A DNA stretch of 37,290 nt from Bacteroidota bacterium (GCA_017857395.1 JAFMDF010000060.1:1-37290), one strand, 5' to 3'. Counted from the stretch's first letter, positions 7,907-16,519 are shown. Program-made: numbers and translations. Notes: generated by a model not told the origin, from the sequence alone.

Positions 7907-9037
7907 TCATACTGCATTTTTCTGAATAAACTGATGTGTTCTATCCGCCATAATCTCCCCAATATCTTCTTGGATAAAGTGGTTGGCATTTTCAAACTGT
8001 TCATGATTTTGACCTTTTGCACCAGGAATATTTTCAATGAATTTGTTTTGGATAGAAGGTTTACCCAATAAATGGTCTTTTAAGCCAATCATCGTTAAAT
8101 ATGGTTTTTCAAATTTTTTCAAACCTTCCCATGCGGCTAACTGCTGTCCTCTTATAGCTGCATTCATAGAGGGTAAAGTGCGAGGACCAGCCATATAAAT
8201 AAAAGATGGAAAAGGAGCTTTATAAGCATCAACTTCTGCATCACTCAGTTCATTTACGGTTGCCCGTTGCATCACATCTCCTACAAAATTTTTGGTATGT
8301 TGTAAAGAATATAAGACCCATGCTTGAAAAGAATAAGGAATGCCCTTTAGCCAATATTTAGCAATATCTTTAAAACTGTTGAGTTTAGGATTGACGACCA
8401 ATGGATTGGGAATATAAATCGGATTAGTTTCATTAGTCGATAATGGTAATTCACCATTTGCTAAAACTACCCGTGAAAATAAATCTGGATTTTCACCAAT
8501 CACACGATTACCAATCGCACTCCCCCAATCTTGAATAAATGCGGTGATATTGGTTAAACCCAAGGCTTTGATAAAAGCCAAAGTATTGTCACAATGGCGG
8601 TCATACGTATGATATTGTTCCTTAATCGGCTTATCTGATTTACCCATTCCTATCAGGTCAGGTGCGATACAGCGATAACCTTTAGTCACTAATTCTTTTA
8701 TCATTTTCCGATATAAATACGACCAAGCAGGCTGACCGTGAAGCATCAAAATGATTGCCCCATCTTTCGGCCCTTCATCTAAATAGTGCATCCTCAATCC
8801 ATCTATTTCTATATAGTTCGGGGCAAAAGGATAGTCTGGTAAATTTTCAAAACGCGCTTCTGGTGTGCGGACGTATTCCCAACCGCTACTTGCTTTTTGA
8901 ATGGGTACATTTGCATCTACTAATCCGTCTGGATATGGTGCGACTTCTTGAATAGTATGATTACCAGCATTTTTTTCAAAATCTATTACTATGGGAGAAG
9001 GAATCATTTTAGAAGCGAGTTTTTTTAATTTTTTCAT
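7907..9037 (-). CDS. haloalkane dehalogenase, subfamily I (DhlA-like)
   Basis: A 376-residue alpha/beta hydrolase predicted to displace halide from an alkyl halide by nucleophilic attack, giving an alcohol. The HLD-I signatures are all visible: HGQPAWSYLYRKM (oxyanion region), nucleophile Asp170 with halide-binding Trp171 in IQDWGS, the second halide-binding Trp240 in FQAW of the cap, acid Asp321 in GLKDHLLG and base His353 in ANHFIQEDIGE. The cap motif LSDAEVDAYKAPFPS also matches the DhlA pattern. It has about 60 extra N-terminal residues compared with DhlA, shared with its paralogue at 14046-15146. It is the first gene of TU1, with a promoter and half-operator at 9056-9079. Physiological substrates may be other than simple haloalkanes. 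Confidence 0.87.
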   Translation of the reverse strand: MKKLKKLASKMIPSPIVIDFEKNAGNHTIQEVAPYPDGLVDANVPIQKASSGWEYVRTPEARFENLPDYPFAPNYIEIDGLRMHYLDEGPKDGAIILMLHGQPAWSYLYRKMIKELVTKGYRCIAPDLIGMGKSDKPIKEQYHTYDRHCDNTLAFIKALGLTNITAFIQDWGSAIGNRVIGENPDLFSRVVLANGELPLSTNETNPIYIPNPLVVNPKLNSFKDIAKYWLKGIPYSFQAWVLYSLQHTKNFVGDVMQRATVNELSDAEVDAYKAPFPSFIYMAGPRTLPSMNAAIRGQQLAAWEGLKKFEKPYLTMIGLKDHLLGKPSIQNKFIENIPGAKGQNHEQFENANHFIQEDIGEIMADRTHQFIQKNAV

Positions 9038-9055
9038 AATTTTATTTCAATTTTG

Positions 9056-9079
9056 TAAAAATAGGTTTTAGAGTTAAAA
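9056..9079 (-). promoter_or_regulatory. TU1 promoter with half-operator
   Basis: On the minus strand TAAAACC runs directly into a -7 box TATTTTTA (9056-9063), 19 bases before the dehalogenase ATG. The same TAAAACC-TAnnTTT arrangement is seen at 15206 and 31767. The distal half of the palindrome is degraded (TAGGTTTTAGAGTTAA), so this is a weak or half-site version. Confidence 0.45.
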
Positions 9080-10138
9080 TAAATTCTCAATCCTTTTTTG
9101 CTGAATCGCCTGCCAAGCCACCTCAATAAATAAACGAGCAGCCTGATTAAGATTTGCAAATTTTTCATTAGTCGTCAACCCTTTGTGATATCGATAATAA
9201 ATCTGCTGTACAATCACCGCATTTTTAAACAAACCAAAAGCATAATAAAATACTAAATTTGGTATAGAACGACCACTTTTTTGTGCATAGCGTTCCACTA
9301 TTTCTAAGCGACTCGGATTGCCCTCCATCGCAGTTGGATAGGGGAATATTTTCAAGATGATTGGATGGTCTGTTGCCATTGTCCAATATGCAATGGCAGC
9401 CCCCAAATCCATTAATGGGTCGCCAAGCGTGCACATTTCCCAATCTAAAACGGCAGAGATTTTTTTCCAAGAATCGTCTTCAAAAACTACATTATCGTAT
9501 TTGTAATCATTATGAATCAGGCTATGGTCATATTGTGTAGGTTGATGTTCGTGTAGCCATTCCATAACTTTTTGAGCTTCGGGAATGGCTTCTGTTGCTG
9601 CTTTTAGGTATTGTTTGCTCCAATTTCGGACTTGCCGTTCTACATAGCCATTGGGTCTGCCTAAATCTCCTAAGCCTATTGCCTCGTAATCCAAGCCATG
9701 CAACTCTACTAAAGTATCCAACCAACTATTAGCAATGATAGGAAATTCAGTTTTAGAAATCTTTCTCTTTTTAGCTTCCGCTAAATCAATAATAATTCCT
9801 TCCACTTTTTCCATTACATAAAAGGGAACACCCAAGATGTCTTTATCTTCCGTATAAGCATACGCTTTGGGCGCTTTTTCAAATCCTCGATTCAAGCCCG
9901 TTAGCACTTTAAATTCTCGTCCCATATCGTGCCCTCGTTTGATAGCTCCTTTGGGTGGACGGCGTAGCACCAATTCCTTATGCTCTATTTTTATTAAATA
10001 GGTTAGATTAGAAAAACCTGTGGAAAATTGGGAGACTTCCCAGTCGCTTTTTGTATCTGAAATTAATTGATGGTCTTGTAAAAAGGCTTTTAATGATTGT
10101 TCATTGAGTTCTTCGCCTTTTCTTACTTGTTGTGGCAT
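9074..10138 (-). CDS. acyl-CoA-linked phosphotransferase, ACAD10/11 kinase-domain (LvaA-like) family
   Basis: A 354-residue APH-fold kinase of the kind found at the N-terminus of ACAD10/ACAD11 and as the separate protein LvaA in levulinate catabolism, where it phosphorylates the 4-hydroxyl of a 4-hydroxyacyl-CoA. ATP-binding residues are in LVLRRPPKGAIKRGHDMGRE. The catalytic loop is HNDYKYDNVVF (HxD...N) and the metal-binding segment is VLDWEMCTLGDPLMDLG. The frame stays open to a TTG at 10162, but those codons lie in a palindrome; the ATG at 10138 (MPQQVRKGEEL) is the better start. It is the last gene of TU2, which also encodes an ACAD10/11-type dehydrogenase, its expected partner. The actual acceptor is inferred. 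Confidence 0.82.
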   Translation of the reverse strand: MPQQVRKGEELNEQSLKAFLQDHQLISDTKSDWEVSQFSTGFSNLTYLIKIEHKELVLRRPPKGAIKRGHDMGREFKVLTGLNRGFEKAPKAYAYTEDKDILGVPFYVMEKVEGIIIDLAEAKKRKISKTEFPIIANSWLDTLVELHGLDYEAIGLGDLGRPNGYVERQVRNWSKQYLKAATEAIPEAQKVMEWLHEHQPTQYDHSLIHNDYKYDNVVFEDDSWKKISAVLDWEMCTLGDPLMDLGAAIAYWTMATDHPIILKIFPYPTAMEGNPSRLEIVERYAQKSGRSIPNLVFYYAFGLFKNAVIVQQIYYRYHKGLTTNEKFANLNQAARLFIEVAWQAIQQKRIENLF

Positions 10139-10150
10139 GGTTGTATTATT

Positions 10151-10345
10151 GTAGTCGCCCAATTTATTGAGCTGACTGATAGTAATTTATGTGAGTCAGC
10201 CGTAAGCTATCAATGAGTAAATAGAATGCACTTCCCTCGTAAAACGACTCCTTTTTCAACGACGCAAACCTACAGCTATTCATTTTTTCCTTTATTCATT
10301 TACCCATTGAGTAGTTACAGTCAGCCGAATAAATTCGGCGACTAC
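10151..10345. repeat. family E palindrome interrupted by a nested palindrome
   Basis: Outer arms GTAGTCGCCCAATTTATT (from 10151) and AATAAATTCGGCGACTAC (to 10345) match the intact copy at 12681-12750. This copy is broken after AGTCAGCCG (10194-10202), which is repeated at 10319-10327, where the outer element resumes. The right arm touches the stop codon of the next gene. Confidence 0.85.
10203..10318. mobile_element. 116-bp nested palindromic insert with 9-bp target duplication
   Basis: Inserted sequence flanked by AGTCAGCCG direct repeats. Its ends are imperfect inverted repeats: the left side contains CTATCAATGAGTAAAT and the right side ATTTACCCATTGAGTAG. No ORF is present, so it would be a non-autonomous, MITE-like element if the insertion reading is right. 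Confidence 0.55.
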
Positions 10346-11484
10346 TAGAACCCCAAACTCCGCCCAATAATCTCCTTCATAATTTCATTCGTTCCGCCGT
10401 AAATCCGTCCGACTCTGGCATCTCGCCAAGCCTGTGCAATCTTATATTCATTGATATAACCATAGCCACCATGCAACTGTAAGCATTCGTCCAATATCCT
10501 AAATTGCATCTCTGATACCCAATATTTAGCCATTGCCGCTTTTTCAGCAGTTAGTTTTTTATTGACTAATTCCCTAATACAAGTATCCACAAAATTTCGA
10601 GCAATGGTGCATTCTGTTTTCATCTCCGCTATTTTAAAACGAGAATTTTGGAAAGACCCAATTTGTTTGCCAAATGCTTTACGGTCTTTGCAATACTGCA
10701 TGGTCTCTTCTAAAAGGGCTTCCGCATTAGCAATACCACCAATGGCAATGCCCAGTCGTTCTTGTGGCAAGTTGTGCATTAGGTAATAAAAACCTCGGTT
10801 AGGTTCGCCCAATACATTCTCAAAAGGTACTTTGACATTATCAAAAAACAACTCTGCCGTATCTTGTGCTTTAAAACCAATTTTATCCAAGTTTTTTCCT
10901 CTCGTAAATCCTTCCATCCCTCTTTCTATTAAAAACAGGGAATAACTTTTACTACCTGGTTCTCTACTAGTTTTAACAAAAGTGACAATGACATCCGCAA
11001 AAATGCCATTGCTAATAAAGGTCTTAGCACCATTTAATAAATAGTATCCATCTTTCTTTTCTGCAAAGGTTTGGATGTTTTTTAAATCACTACCCGCCGC
11101 AGGGTCGGTCATACCCAATGCACCAATCCATTCTCCCGTTGCCATTTTGGGTAGAAATTTTGCTTTTTGTTCGGGCGTACAATAGGTATTTAAATAAGGA
11201 ATCACAATATCGCTTTGTGTTGAAAATCCGATGCCAGGCATACTTAATTTCGATATTTCCTCGCATATAATCGCATTATAACGGAAATCATGTAAGCCTA
11301 AACCGCCATATTCTTCTGCTATATCTACGCCTAGCACGCCTAGGTCCGCCGCTTTTTTCCAAAGGCTTCTATCTATGATTCCATCTTTTTCCCATTGAGG
11401 GTAATGCGGAAGGGCTTCTTGTTTTAGGAAAGTGCTAAAGGACTCTCTAAATAGGTTGTGTTCTTCTGTGTATAATTCTTGCAC
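10345..11484 (-). CDS. acyl-CoA dehydrogenase (IVD/LCAD-type catalytic base)
   Basis: A 379-residue acyl-CoA dehydrogenase of normal length, performing the first FAD-dependent alpha,beta-desaturation of beta-oxidation. The N-terminal helical domain is followed by GALGMTDPAAGSDLKNIQT (FAD/substrate loop), RKAFGKQIGSFQ, LHGGYGYINEYKIAQAWRD and RIYGGTNEIMKEIIGR. The MCAD-type glutamate is replaced by Gly in YGGT. Glu242 in LPQERLGIAIG is at the position used by isovaleryl-CoA and long-chain dehydrogenases, so the enzyme should be active on branched or long acyl chains. It is in TU2, between the SDR and the kinase. The TAG stop abuts the arm of a family E palindrome. Confidence 0.92.
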   Translation of the reverse strand: MQELYTEEHNLFRESFSTFLKQEALPHYPQWEKDGIIDRSLWKKAADLGVLGVDIAEEYGGLGLHDFRYNAIICEEISKLSMPGIGFSTQSDIVIPYLNTYCTPEQKAKFLPKMATGEWIGALGMTDPAAGSDLKNIQTFAEKKDGYYLLNGAKTFISNGIFADVIVTFVKTSREPGSKSYSLFLIERGMEGFTRGKNLDKIGFKAQDTAELFFDNVKVPFENVLGEPNRGFYYLMHNLPQERLGIAIGGIANAEALLEETMQYCKDRKAFGKQIGSFQNSRFKIAEMKTECTIARNFVDTCIRELVNKKLTAEKAAMAKYWVSEMQFRILDECLQLHGGYGYINEYKIAQAWRDARVGRIYGGTNEIMKEIIGRSLGF

Positions 11485-11516
11485 AAATTAAATTTTAATA
11501 TGATTGAAAAGTTACT

Positions 11517-11715
11517 AACCCCAAAGGGGTGAAATATCATAACATAGGGTGTAAACCCTATGAAAAAGAAGTAAAATGGTGCTAAAAGCCCTGAAGGGGC
11601 GATATAAAATATCCGTTTATATTATGTCGCCCCTTCAGGGCTTTAGCTTAGGAACTTAGTTATTATCTACCCATAGGACTTACGTCCTATGTTATGATAT
11701 TTCGTCCTTTCAGGA
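11517..11715. repeat. family F composite palindrome, about 200 bp
   Basis: A symmetric chain of hairpins: CCCCAAAGGGG, linker GAAATATCATAA, then CATAGGG...CCCTATG (11543-11562). The central stem pairs 11581-11602 with 11627-11647 (GCCCTGAAGGGGCGA). The mirrored side is CATAGGA...TCCTATG (11672-11691), TTATGATATTTC and GTCCTTTCAGGAC. The two flanking hairpins differ by paired, compensatory bases. It fills the gap between the SDR and acyl-CoA dehydrogenase genes. Confidence 0.9.
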
Positions 11716-11766
11716 CTTGTCAAAAGCAATGGATAATCTAAGATTCCATTTTATTGGGTGACAATA

Positions 11767-12525
11767 TTACGCCGTCAACCCGCCATCTACAGGCAGCGCA
11801 TGCCCCGTTACAAAACTCGCCCCATCCGAACAAAGCCACATCATAGCCGCAACCTGTTCTTCCACTCTAGCAAAGCGTTTCATCGGGACATTGGCTTTTA
11901 GTTTATCTGGAATGCCTTTTTTTGCTTTCTCCATAGCCTCAGGGTCAAACATCGGCGAAATTGTAAAAACAGGACAAATTGCATTGATGCGAATATTATG
12001 ACGAGCATATTCCATAGCGGCAGTTTTGGTCATGCCGACTACGGCATGTTTGCTGGCAACATACGGCAAACTATTAGGCAAGCCTTTTAGTCCTGCAATG
12101 GAAGCCGTATTGACTATCGCTCCACCACCTTGTTGCAACATAATTGGAATTTGCGTTTTCATACAATAAAAAACACCTGAGGCATTGACTGCCATTACTT
12201 TCTCCCATGAATCTAAAGGCGTATCTATCGTTCTGGCATTCGCACCAATAATTCCAGCATTATTAATAGCAATATCCAAGCGTCCAAATTGGTCCACGAT
12301 TCGCTGCATCAATTTTTCTACGGAGGTAAAATCCGCTACATTTGTTTTTATAAAAATGGCTTTTCTACCAGTTGCTTTGATTTTAGCTACGGTGTCTATT
12401 CCTCCTTTTTCATAAATATCGGAAACGACAATGATACCGCCTTCTTTGGCGAACGCTAAAGCAGCCGCTCTGCCAATGCCTGATGCTGCGCCTGTGATGA
12501 GAATGATTTTATCTTTGAAGTTCAT
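11767..12525 (-). CDS. short-chain dehydrogenase/reductase
   Basis: A 252-residue classical SDR using NAD(P)(H) to interconvert a hydroxyl and a ketone. It shows the cofactor motif ITGAASGIGRA near residue 10, an acidic residue after strand 2 (VVSDIYEKGG) hinting at NAD preference, INNAGII, Ser in NTASIAG, the YVASK catalytic Tyr/Lys pair and CPVFTISPM followed by a C-terminal FVTGHALPVDGG. It is in TU2 between two acyl-CoA dehydrogenases. A role like LvaD (ketone/alcohol step on an acyl-CoA) or oxidation of alcohols formed by dehalogenation and desulfation is plausible. The substrate cannot be read from sequence. Confidence 0.9.
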   Translation of the reverse strand: MNFKDKIILITGAASGIGRAAALAFAKEGGIIVVSDIYEKGGIDTVAKIKATGRKAIFIKTNVADFTSVEKLMQRIVDQFGRLDIAINNAGIIGANARTIDTPLDSWEKVMAVNASGVFYCMKTQIPIMLQQGGGAIVNTASIAGLKGLPNSLPYVASKHAVVGMTKTAAMEYARHNIRINAICPVFTISPMFDPEAMEKAKKGIPDKLKANVPMKRFARVEEQVAAMMWLCSDGASFVTGHALPVDGGLTA

Positions 12526-12540
12526 GTTTCTTGAGAAGTC

Positions 12541-12606
12541 AGAAGTCAGACCACTTCGTTGTCAGAAGTGAGACCGTCCATTTCATGGACTGTCAGAGGT
12601 CAGACT
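12541..12606. repeat. family C palindrome, copy 1
   Basis: Contains AGACCACTTCGTTGTCAGAAG (12548-12568) followed by AGACCGTCC, loop ATTTCAT and GGACTGTCAGAGGTCAGAC. About 30 bases are shared with copy 2 at 31011-31110. It lies just upstream of the SDR gene. Confidence 0.8.
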
Positions 12607-12680
12607 GGTTTTAGAAAATAGAACTGAACCCCAATATTAAATCGGGATTCAGGTTCAAAACTCACGCAAAATCTTTTAAA

Positions 12681-12750
12681 GTAGTCGCCCAATTTATTGG
12701 GCTGACTGGCAGTAATTTATTTGAGTCAGCCGAATAAATTCGGCGACTAC
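12681..12750. repeat. family E palindrome, intact copy
   Basis: Arms 12681-12708 and 12723-12750 form a long imperfect inverted repeat. Each arm is itself a small palindrome (GCCCAATTTATTGGGC and GCCGAATAAATTCGGC), giving a cloverleaf-like potential fold. The right arm overlaps the 3' end of the ACAD10/11-type gene by four bases. Confidence 0.9.
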
Positions 12751-13961
12751 ATCATTTTTTCCTTCACCAAATTCCTTCCCAACTGATACATGTGTACCTC
12801 ATCAGGTCCATCTGCAATCCGCACAATCCGTCCATACGTCCAGAAACTTGCCAATGGCGTATCTTGACAAACGCCCATACCACCATGCGCCTGAATCGCT
12901 CTATCCACCACATCACAAGTCATTTGAGGTACCGCAATTTTTATCATGGCAATTAATTTCTTCGCTCCTTTAGCACCGAATTTGTCAATTTTATCTGCAC
13001 AAGCTAAAGTCAATAAACGAGCTTGTTCTATTTCGCAAGCCGATTTAGCAATGTCTTGGCGAATGCTACTAAAGTCTTTTATTTTTCTACCAAAAGCTTC
13101 TCGTTGTGCCACTCTTGTACACATCAAATCTAAGGAAGCTTGTGCCGCACCAATCAAGCGCATACAATGATGTACCCGTCCTGGACCTAAACGACCTTGG
13201 GCAATTTCAAAGCCTCTCCCCTCTCCTAATAACAGATTAGCTACAGGCACTCGAACATTCGTTAATTTAATCTCTGCATGACCTTCTGGAGAATCCCATG
13301 CGCCAAAGACAGATAGCGGACGAACGATTTCAACGCCTTGTGTATCTCTTGGCACAATAATCATACTTTGTTGGGCATGTCGATGGGCAGTCGGGTCGGT
13401 TTTACCCATGACAATAAATACTTTGCAATTTGGGTTCATTGCACCTGAAGACCACCATTTTCGACCATTAATGACATATTCTTCGCCTTCTCTGACGATA
13501 GATGTTTCAATATTCGTCGCATCTGAGGAGGCTACATCTGGTTCGGTCATCAAAAAAGCAGAACGAATTTCGCCATTCATTAAGGGTTTTAACCATTGTT
13601 CTTGGTGGGCAGGTGTGCCGTATTTTGAAAACACTTCCATATTCCCTGTATCGGGTGCAGAGCAATTAAAAACTTCATCTGACCCTCTCGACCGCCCCAT
13701 GATTTCTGCTAAAGGTGCATATTCCAAATTCGTCAGCCCTGGACTTAAATCTCCATAGCTTTTGGGTAAGAATAAATTCCATAATCCTGCTGCTTTGGCG
13801 GCAGCCTTCCATTCTTCTAGTTTTGGATAATTCTGCCACCAATTTTTAGGGTCTTGTGTGTATCGTTGACGGTCTTTGTCATTGGGGTAAATGTGTTGCT
13901 CCATGAAGGATTTTAGCTTTTCTTGGAGGTCAAGTGATTTTTTTGTGTATTCGAAATTCAT
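12747..13961 (-). CDS. acyl-CoA dehydrogenase, ACAD10/ACAD11 (LvaC-like) type
   Basis: A 404-residue dehydrogenase that resembles the C-terminal half of ACAD10/11 rather than classical beta-oxidation enzymes: [63 protein letters not shown] and the hallmark [10 protein letters not shown]. The MCAD catalytic Glu is Asp in the ADGP segment and the IVD/LCAD Glu is absent, as expected for this branch, which eliminates phosphate from 4-phospho-acyl-CoA. The frame is open to 14021, but the first 20 codons come from a repeat; the start [16 protein letters not shown] at 13961 is chosen. It follows the second dehalogenase in TU2, and the matching kinase is the last gene of the same unit. Confidence 0.87.
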   Translation of the reverse strand: MNFEYTKKSLDLQEKLKSFMEQHIYPNDKDRQRYTQDPKNWWQNYPKLEEWKAAAKAAGLWNLFLPKSYGDLSPGLTNLEYAPLAEIMGRSRGSDEVFNCSAPDTGNMEVFSKYGTPAHQEQWLKPLMNGEIRSAFLMTEPDVASSDATNIETSIVREGEEYVINGRKWWSSGAMNPNCKVFIVMGKTDPTAHRHAQQSMIIVPRDTQGVEIVRPLSVFGAWDSPEGHAEIKLTNVRVPVANLLLGEGRGFEIAQGRLGPGRVHHCMRLIGAAQASLDLMCTRVAQREAFGRKIKDFSSIRQDIAKSACEIEQARLLTLACADKIDKFGAKGAKKLIAMIKIAVPQMTCDVVDRAIQAHGGMGVCQDTPLASFWTYGRIVRIADGPDEVHMYQLGRNLVKEKMM

Positions 13962-13980
13962 ATTATTAATTAAAATTATT

Positions 13981-14045
13981 AGGAGTGAGGTGTCAGGAGT
14001 CAGGTTGCCTAGTTCTACCACCTGAATGCTGCTCTGTGTCTCCCC
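13981..14045. repeat. family D palindrome, copy 1 (diverged)
   Basis: The left part is made of GAGTGAGG, GTGTCAGGAGTCAGG units; the right arm (CACCTGAATGCTGCTCTG...TCTCC) is strongly diverged. It fills the gap between the dehalogenase and ACAD10/11-type genes. Confidence 0.65.
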
Positions 14046-15146
14046 TTAAAATGGATTTTTAACAATAAATTGGTGAACCCTATCTGCCATAATTTCGCCT
14101 ATGTCTTCTTGGATAAAATGTCCTGCATTTTCAAATTGCTCGTGGTGCTGCCCTTTAGCACCAGGCACTTTATTTATCCACTTATTTTGTACAACAGGCA
14201 AGCCCAATAAATCATCTTTTAAGCCAATCAAGGATAAAAAAGGTTTTTCAAATTTTTTTAGATTTTCCCATGCCTTTCTAGTTTGTCCTCTGATACCCAA
14301 AAACATAGAAGGTAAGGTTCGCGGTCCAGTCATATAGTTAAAGGAAGGAAAAGGTGCTGCATAAGCGGCTACTTCTCCTGCTGTCAATTCAATCTCTGTA
14401 AAACTTTGCATAACGGGACCTACAAAAAGATTTGGATTGGTCATACAATACAAAATCCAAACCTGAAACCATTCTGGCATTTTGACCATTGGATAGGCAG
14501 AAGTAGCTGTTTCAAAATCCTCAATATTCAAGTCTATTTCTACGGGGTTAGGTAAATAAAAAGGGTTAGTTTCATCGGTAAATAGCGGTAATTCTCCATT
14601 GGCTAAAATCATTCTAGCAAATAAATCGGAATTTTCACCAACCAAACGGCTACCTATTAAACTACCCCAATCTTGTCCAAACATAGTTAGGTCTTTCAAG
14701 CCTAATGCTTGAATTAAATACAAGGCATTGGAAGTATGCTTATAATAGGAATGGTAGGCTTCTTTGATAGGCTTATCCGATTTGCCCATGCCTATCATGT
14801 CAGGTGCAATACAACGATAACCATTTTCGGTAAGCCCTTTTATCATTTTTCGATACAAGTAGGACCAAGCAGGTTGCCCGTGTAATAATAACACCACTTG
14901 TCCATCCTTTGGTCCTTCGTCCAAATAATGCATCCTCAAACCGTCTATCTCTAAATAATTTGGAGCAAAAGGATAATCTGGCAAGTTTTCAAAACATTCG
15001 TCGGGTGTTCGCACATACGCCACACCTGCTGCTGTCTTGTAAACTGGCACGCTGTTATCCCAATTCACTTCCTTGGGATAAGGAGCGATTGTTGGTAAGG
15101 ATTTACGCCCTCCTTTTTTAAAATCTACCGTTATTTTATAGGACAT
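14046..15146 (-). CDS. haloalkane dehalogenase, subfamily I (second copy)
   Basis: A 366-residue paralogue of the TU1 dehalogenase with every catalytic feature: HGQPAWSYLYRKM, Asp159-Trp160 in GQDWGS, cap Trp230 in FQVW, Asp311 in GLKDDLLG, His343 in AGHFIQEDIGE, and the cap helix AYAAPFPS. Long segments around the oxyanion hole and C-terminus are nearly identical between the two copies. Their cap regions differ (residues about 190-250 here), which suggests different substrate ranges rather than simple gene dosage. It opens TU2 behind a promoter whose spacer carries a perfect 18-bp palindrome (15211-15228). Confidence 0.87.
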   Translation of the reverse strand: MSYKITVDFKKGGRKSLPTIAPYPKEVNWDNSVPVYKTAAGVAYVRTPDECFENLPDYPFAPNYLEIDGLRMHYLDEGPKDGQVVLLLHGQPAWSYLYRKMIKGLTENGYRCIAPDMIGMGKSDKPIKEAYHSYYKHTSNALYLIQALGLKDLTMFGQDWGSLIGSRLVGENSDLFARMILANGELPLFTDETNPFYLPNPVEIDLNIEDFETATSAYPMVKMPEWFQVWILYCMTNPNLFVGPVMQSFTEIELTAGEVAAYAAPFPSFNYMTGPRTLPSMFLGIRGQTRKAWENLKKFEKPFLSLIGLKDDLLGLPVVQNKWINKVPGAKGQHHEQFENAGHFIQEDIGEIMADRVHQFIVKNPF

Positions 15147-15205
15147 ATTTTCCTATTTTGATTTACTGATGGTTATATTGTTGGCATCAAAAACTAATTT
15201 CGATG

Positions 15206-15237
15206 TAAATTTAGGTTTTAAAACCTAATTAATGAAA
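15206..15237 (-). promoter_or_regulatory. TU2 promoter with perfect palindromic operator
   Basis: On the minus strand: TTTC (-33-like), a 20-base spacer and TAAATTTA (-7-like, 15206-15213). The perfect 18-bp palindrome TTAGGTTTTAAAACCTAA (15211-15228) fills the spacer and touches the -7 box. Predicted transcript leader is about 50 nt. The same 16-bp core occurs in the TU4 promoter. Confidence 0.7.
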
Positions 15238-15249
15238 TTATTTGTCCTA

Positions 15250-16512
15250 TTATTTCATCCTTCCCAAATCTTCTTCATAACTCCCCGCTGCCTTCCAATA
15301 AAACCAAATGGCTAAAAACAAGGATAATAAATTAAGACTAATCGCATAGCGCAAGCTCAAATTTCCATAAGTAGGCGCTAAATAATCACTAACCATACCC
15401 GCAACTACAGGACCGAAAGCCAAGCCGATGCCATTTAAAAACAACAATAAAATGGCAGATGCAAAGGCACGCATCTTAGCATTTGCTAGGCTTTGGGCAA
15501 CGGCATAGATAGGTCCATTAAACATAGAACTTAAGAAAGCATAGGGAAGAACCATCGCTAAAGCAAGTTTTGGAATGGGGGTATAAAAAAGGATTAAGGC
15601 TGGAATTAAGCACGATAAACAAGCTATAATAGGTACGTAGAGGTACCACTTTTTATTGGTAGCTCCTCTACCGTCTGCTATTCGTCCACCTAATAAGGCA
15701 CCGCTGATGCCGCCAATTGCGGTGGATAAACCTAAAACGATGCTGACCGTTACCAAATCAATTTCATGCACTCTTTGCAAATAGGAGGGTAAAAAATTAT
15801 TAACGCTATAGAAGGTAAAAGTGGTAAAACCAGCACCTAGACACATATTCAAAAAAGATTTCTTGGCAAATAGAGTCTGAATAACTTCAGAAAAAGTTGG
15901 GTCTTTTATCGTTTTATAATTGGCATCCATCCGCCCTCTGATAGGTTCTTTTATTACAAAATACACAAAAAGAGCAAAGATGATTCCTGGAAAACCTAGG
16001 ACATAAAATGCCGTTCGCCAACCATAATTTGATGCTATCATCCCTGCAACAATAAAACCTAATAGGACCCCCAAATAAACGCCCATCGTATAAATAGAAA
16101 AAGCAATCCCTCTTTCTTTTTCGGGGAAGTAATCAGAGATAATAGAATGAGAAGGGGGCATTCCTCCTGCTTCCCCTGCACTTACCCCTATCCGAGTGAG
16201 CATCATTTGGAAAAAGTTTTGAGCCGTACCCGATAGCACCGTCATGCCCGACCAAAAAGCTAGACTAAAAGAAAGAATGTTTTTACGATTTCGAGTATCC
16301 GCAAATTTCGCAATTGGAATGCCTAAGGTGGTGTACAATATCGCAAATGCCAATCCTGTTAATAATCCCAACTGGGTATCGCTTAATAATAAATCTTTTT
16401 TAATCTCTTCTTGTAGAATAATCATTACCTGACGGTCCACAAAATTGAACATATAAACAGCGGTTAGCACATAAAGGACAAACCATTTGTATTTAGGGTT
16501 TTCGCTTTTCAT
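15250..16512 (-). CDS. MFS transporter, spinster-like family
   Basis: A 420-residue inner-membrane protein with 12 predicted helices and a charged central loop (about residues 190-220). The N-terminal pattern FNFVDRQVMIILQEEIKKDL, then LSDTQLGLLTGLAFAILYTT and IPIAKFADTRNRK, is typical of spinster-type MFS proteins, which carry lipids, lipid derivatives and hydrophobic acids. Such genes are common in catabolic clusters for aromatic, steroid or lipid-like substrates. It is the last gene of TU3. Direction of transport is not deducible, but placement with a TonB-dependent receptor suggests uptake across the inner membrane after outer-membrane import. Confidence 0.88.
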   Translation of the reverse strand: MKSENPKYKWFVLYVLTAVYMFNFVDRQVMIILQEEIKKDLLLSDTQLGLLTGLAFAILYTTLGIPIAKFADTRNRKNILSFSLAFWSGMTVLSGTAQNFFQMMLTRIGVSAGEAGGMPPSHSIISDYFPEKERGIAFSIYTMGVYLGVLLGFIVAGMIASNYGWRTAFYVLGFPGIIFALFVYFVIKEPIRGRMDANYKTIKDPTFSEVIQTLFAKKSFLNMCLGAGFTTFTFYSVNNFLPSYLQRVHEIDLVTVSIVLGLSTAIGGISGALLGGRIADGRGATNKKWYLYVPIIACLSCLIPALILFYTPIPKLALAMVLPYAFLSSMFNGPIYAVAQSLANAKMRAFASAILLLFLNGIGLAFGPVVAGMVSDYLAPTYGNLSLRYAISLNLLSLFLAIWFYWKAAGSYEEDLGRMK

Positions 16513-16519
16513 ATTTTGA

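Noticed and set aside
9225-9725. Minus-strand overlapping open frames inside the phosphotransferase gene
   Set aside because: They are shadows of the kinase frame with no start context or protein-like motifs of their own.
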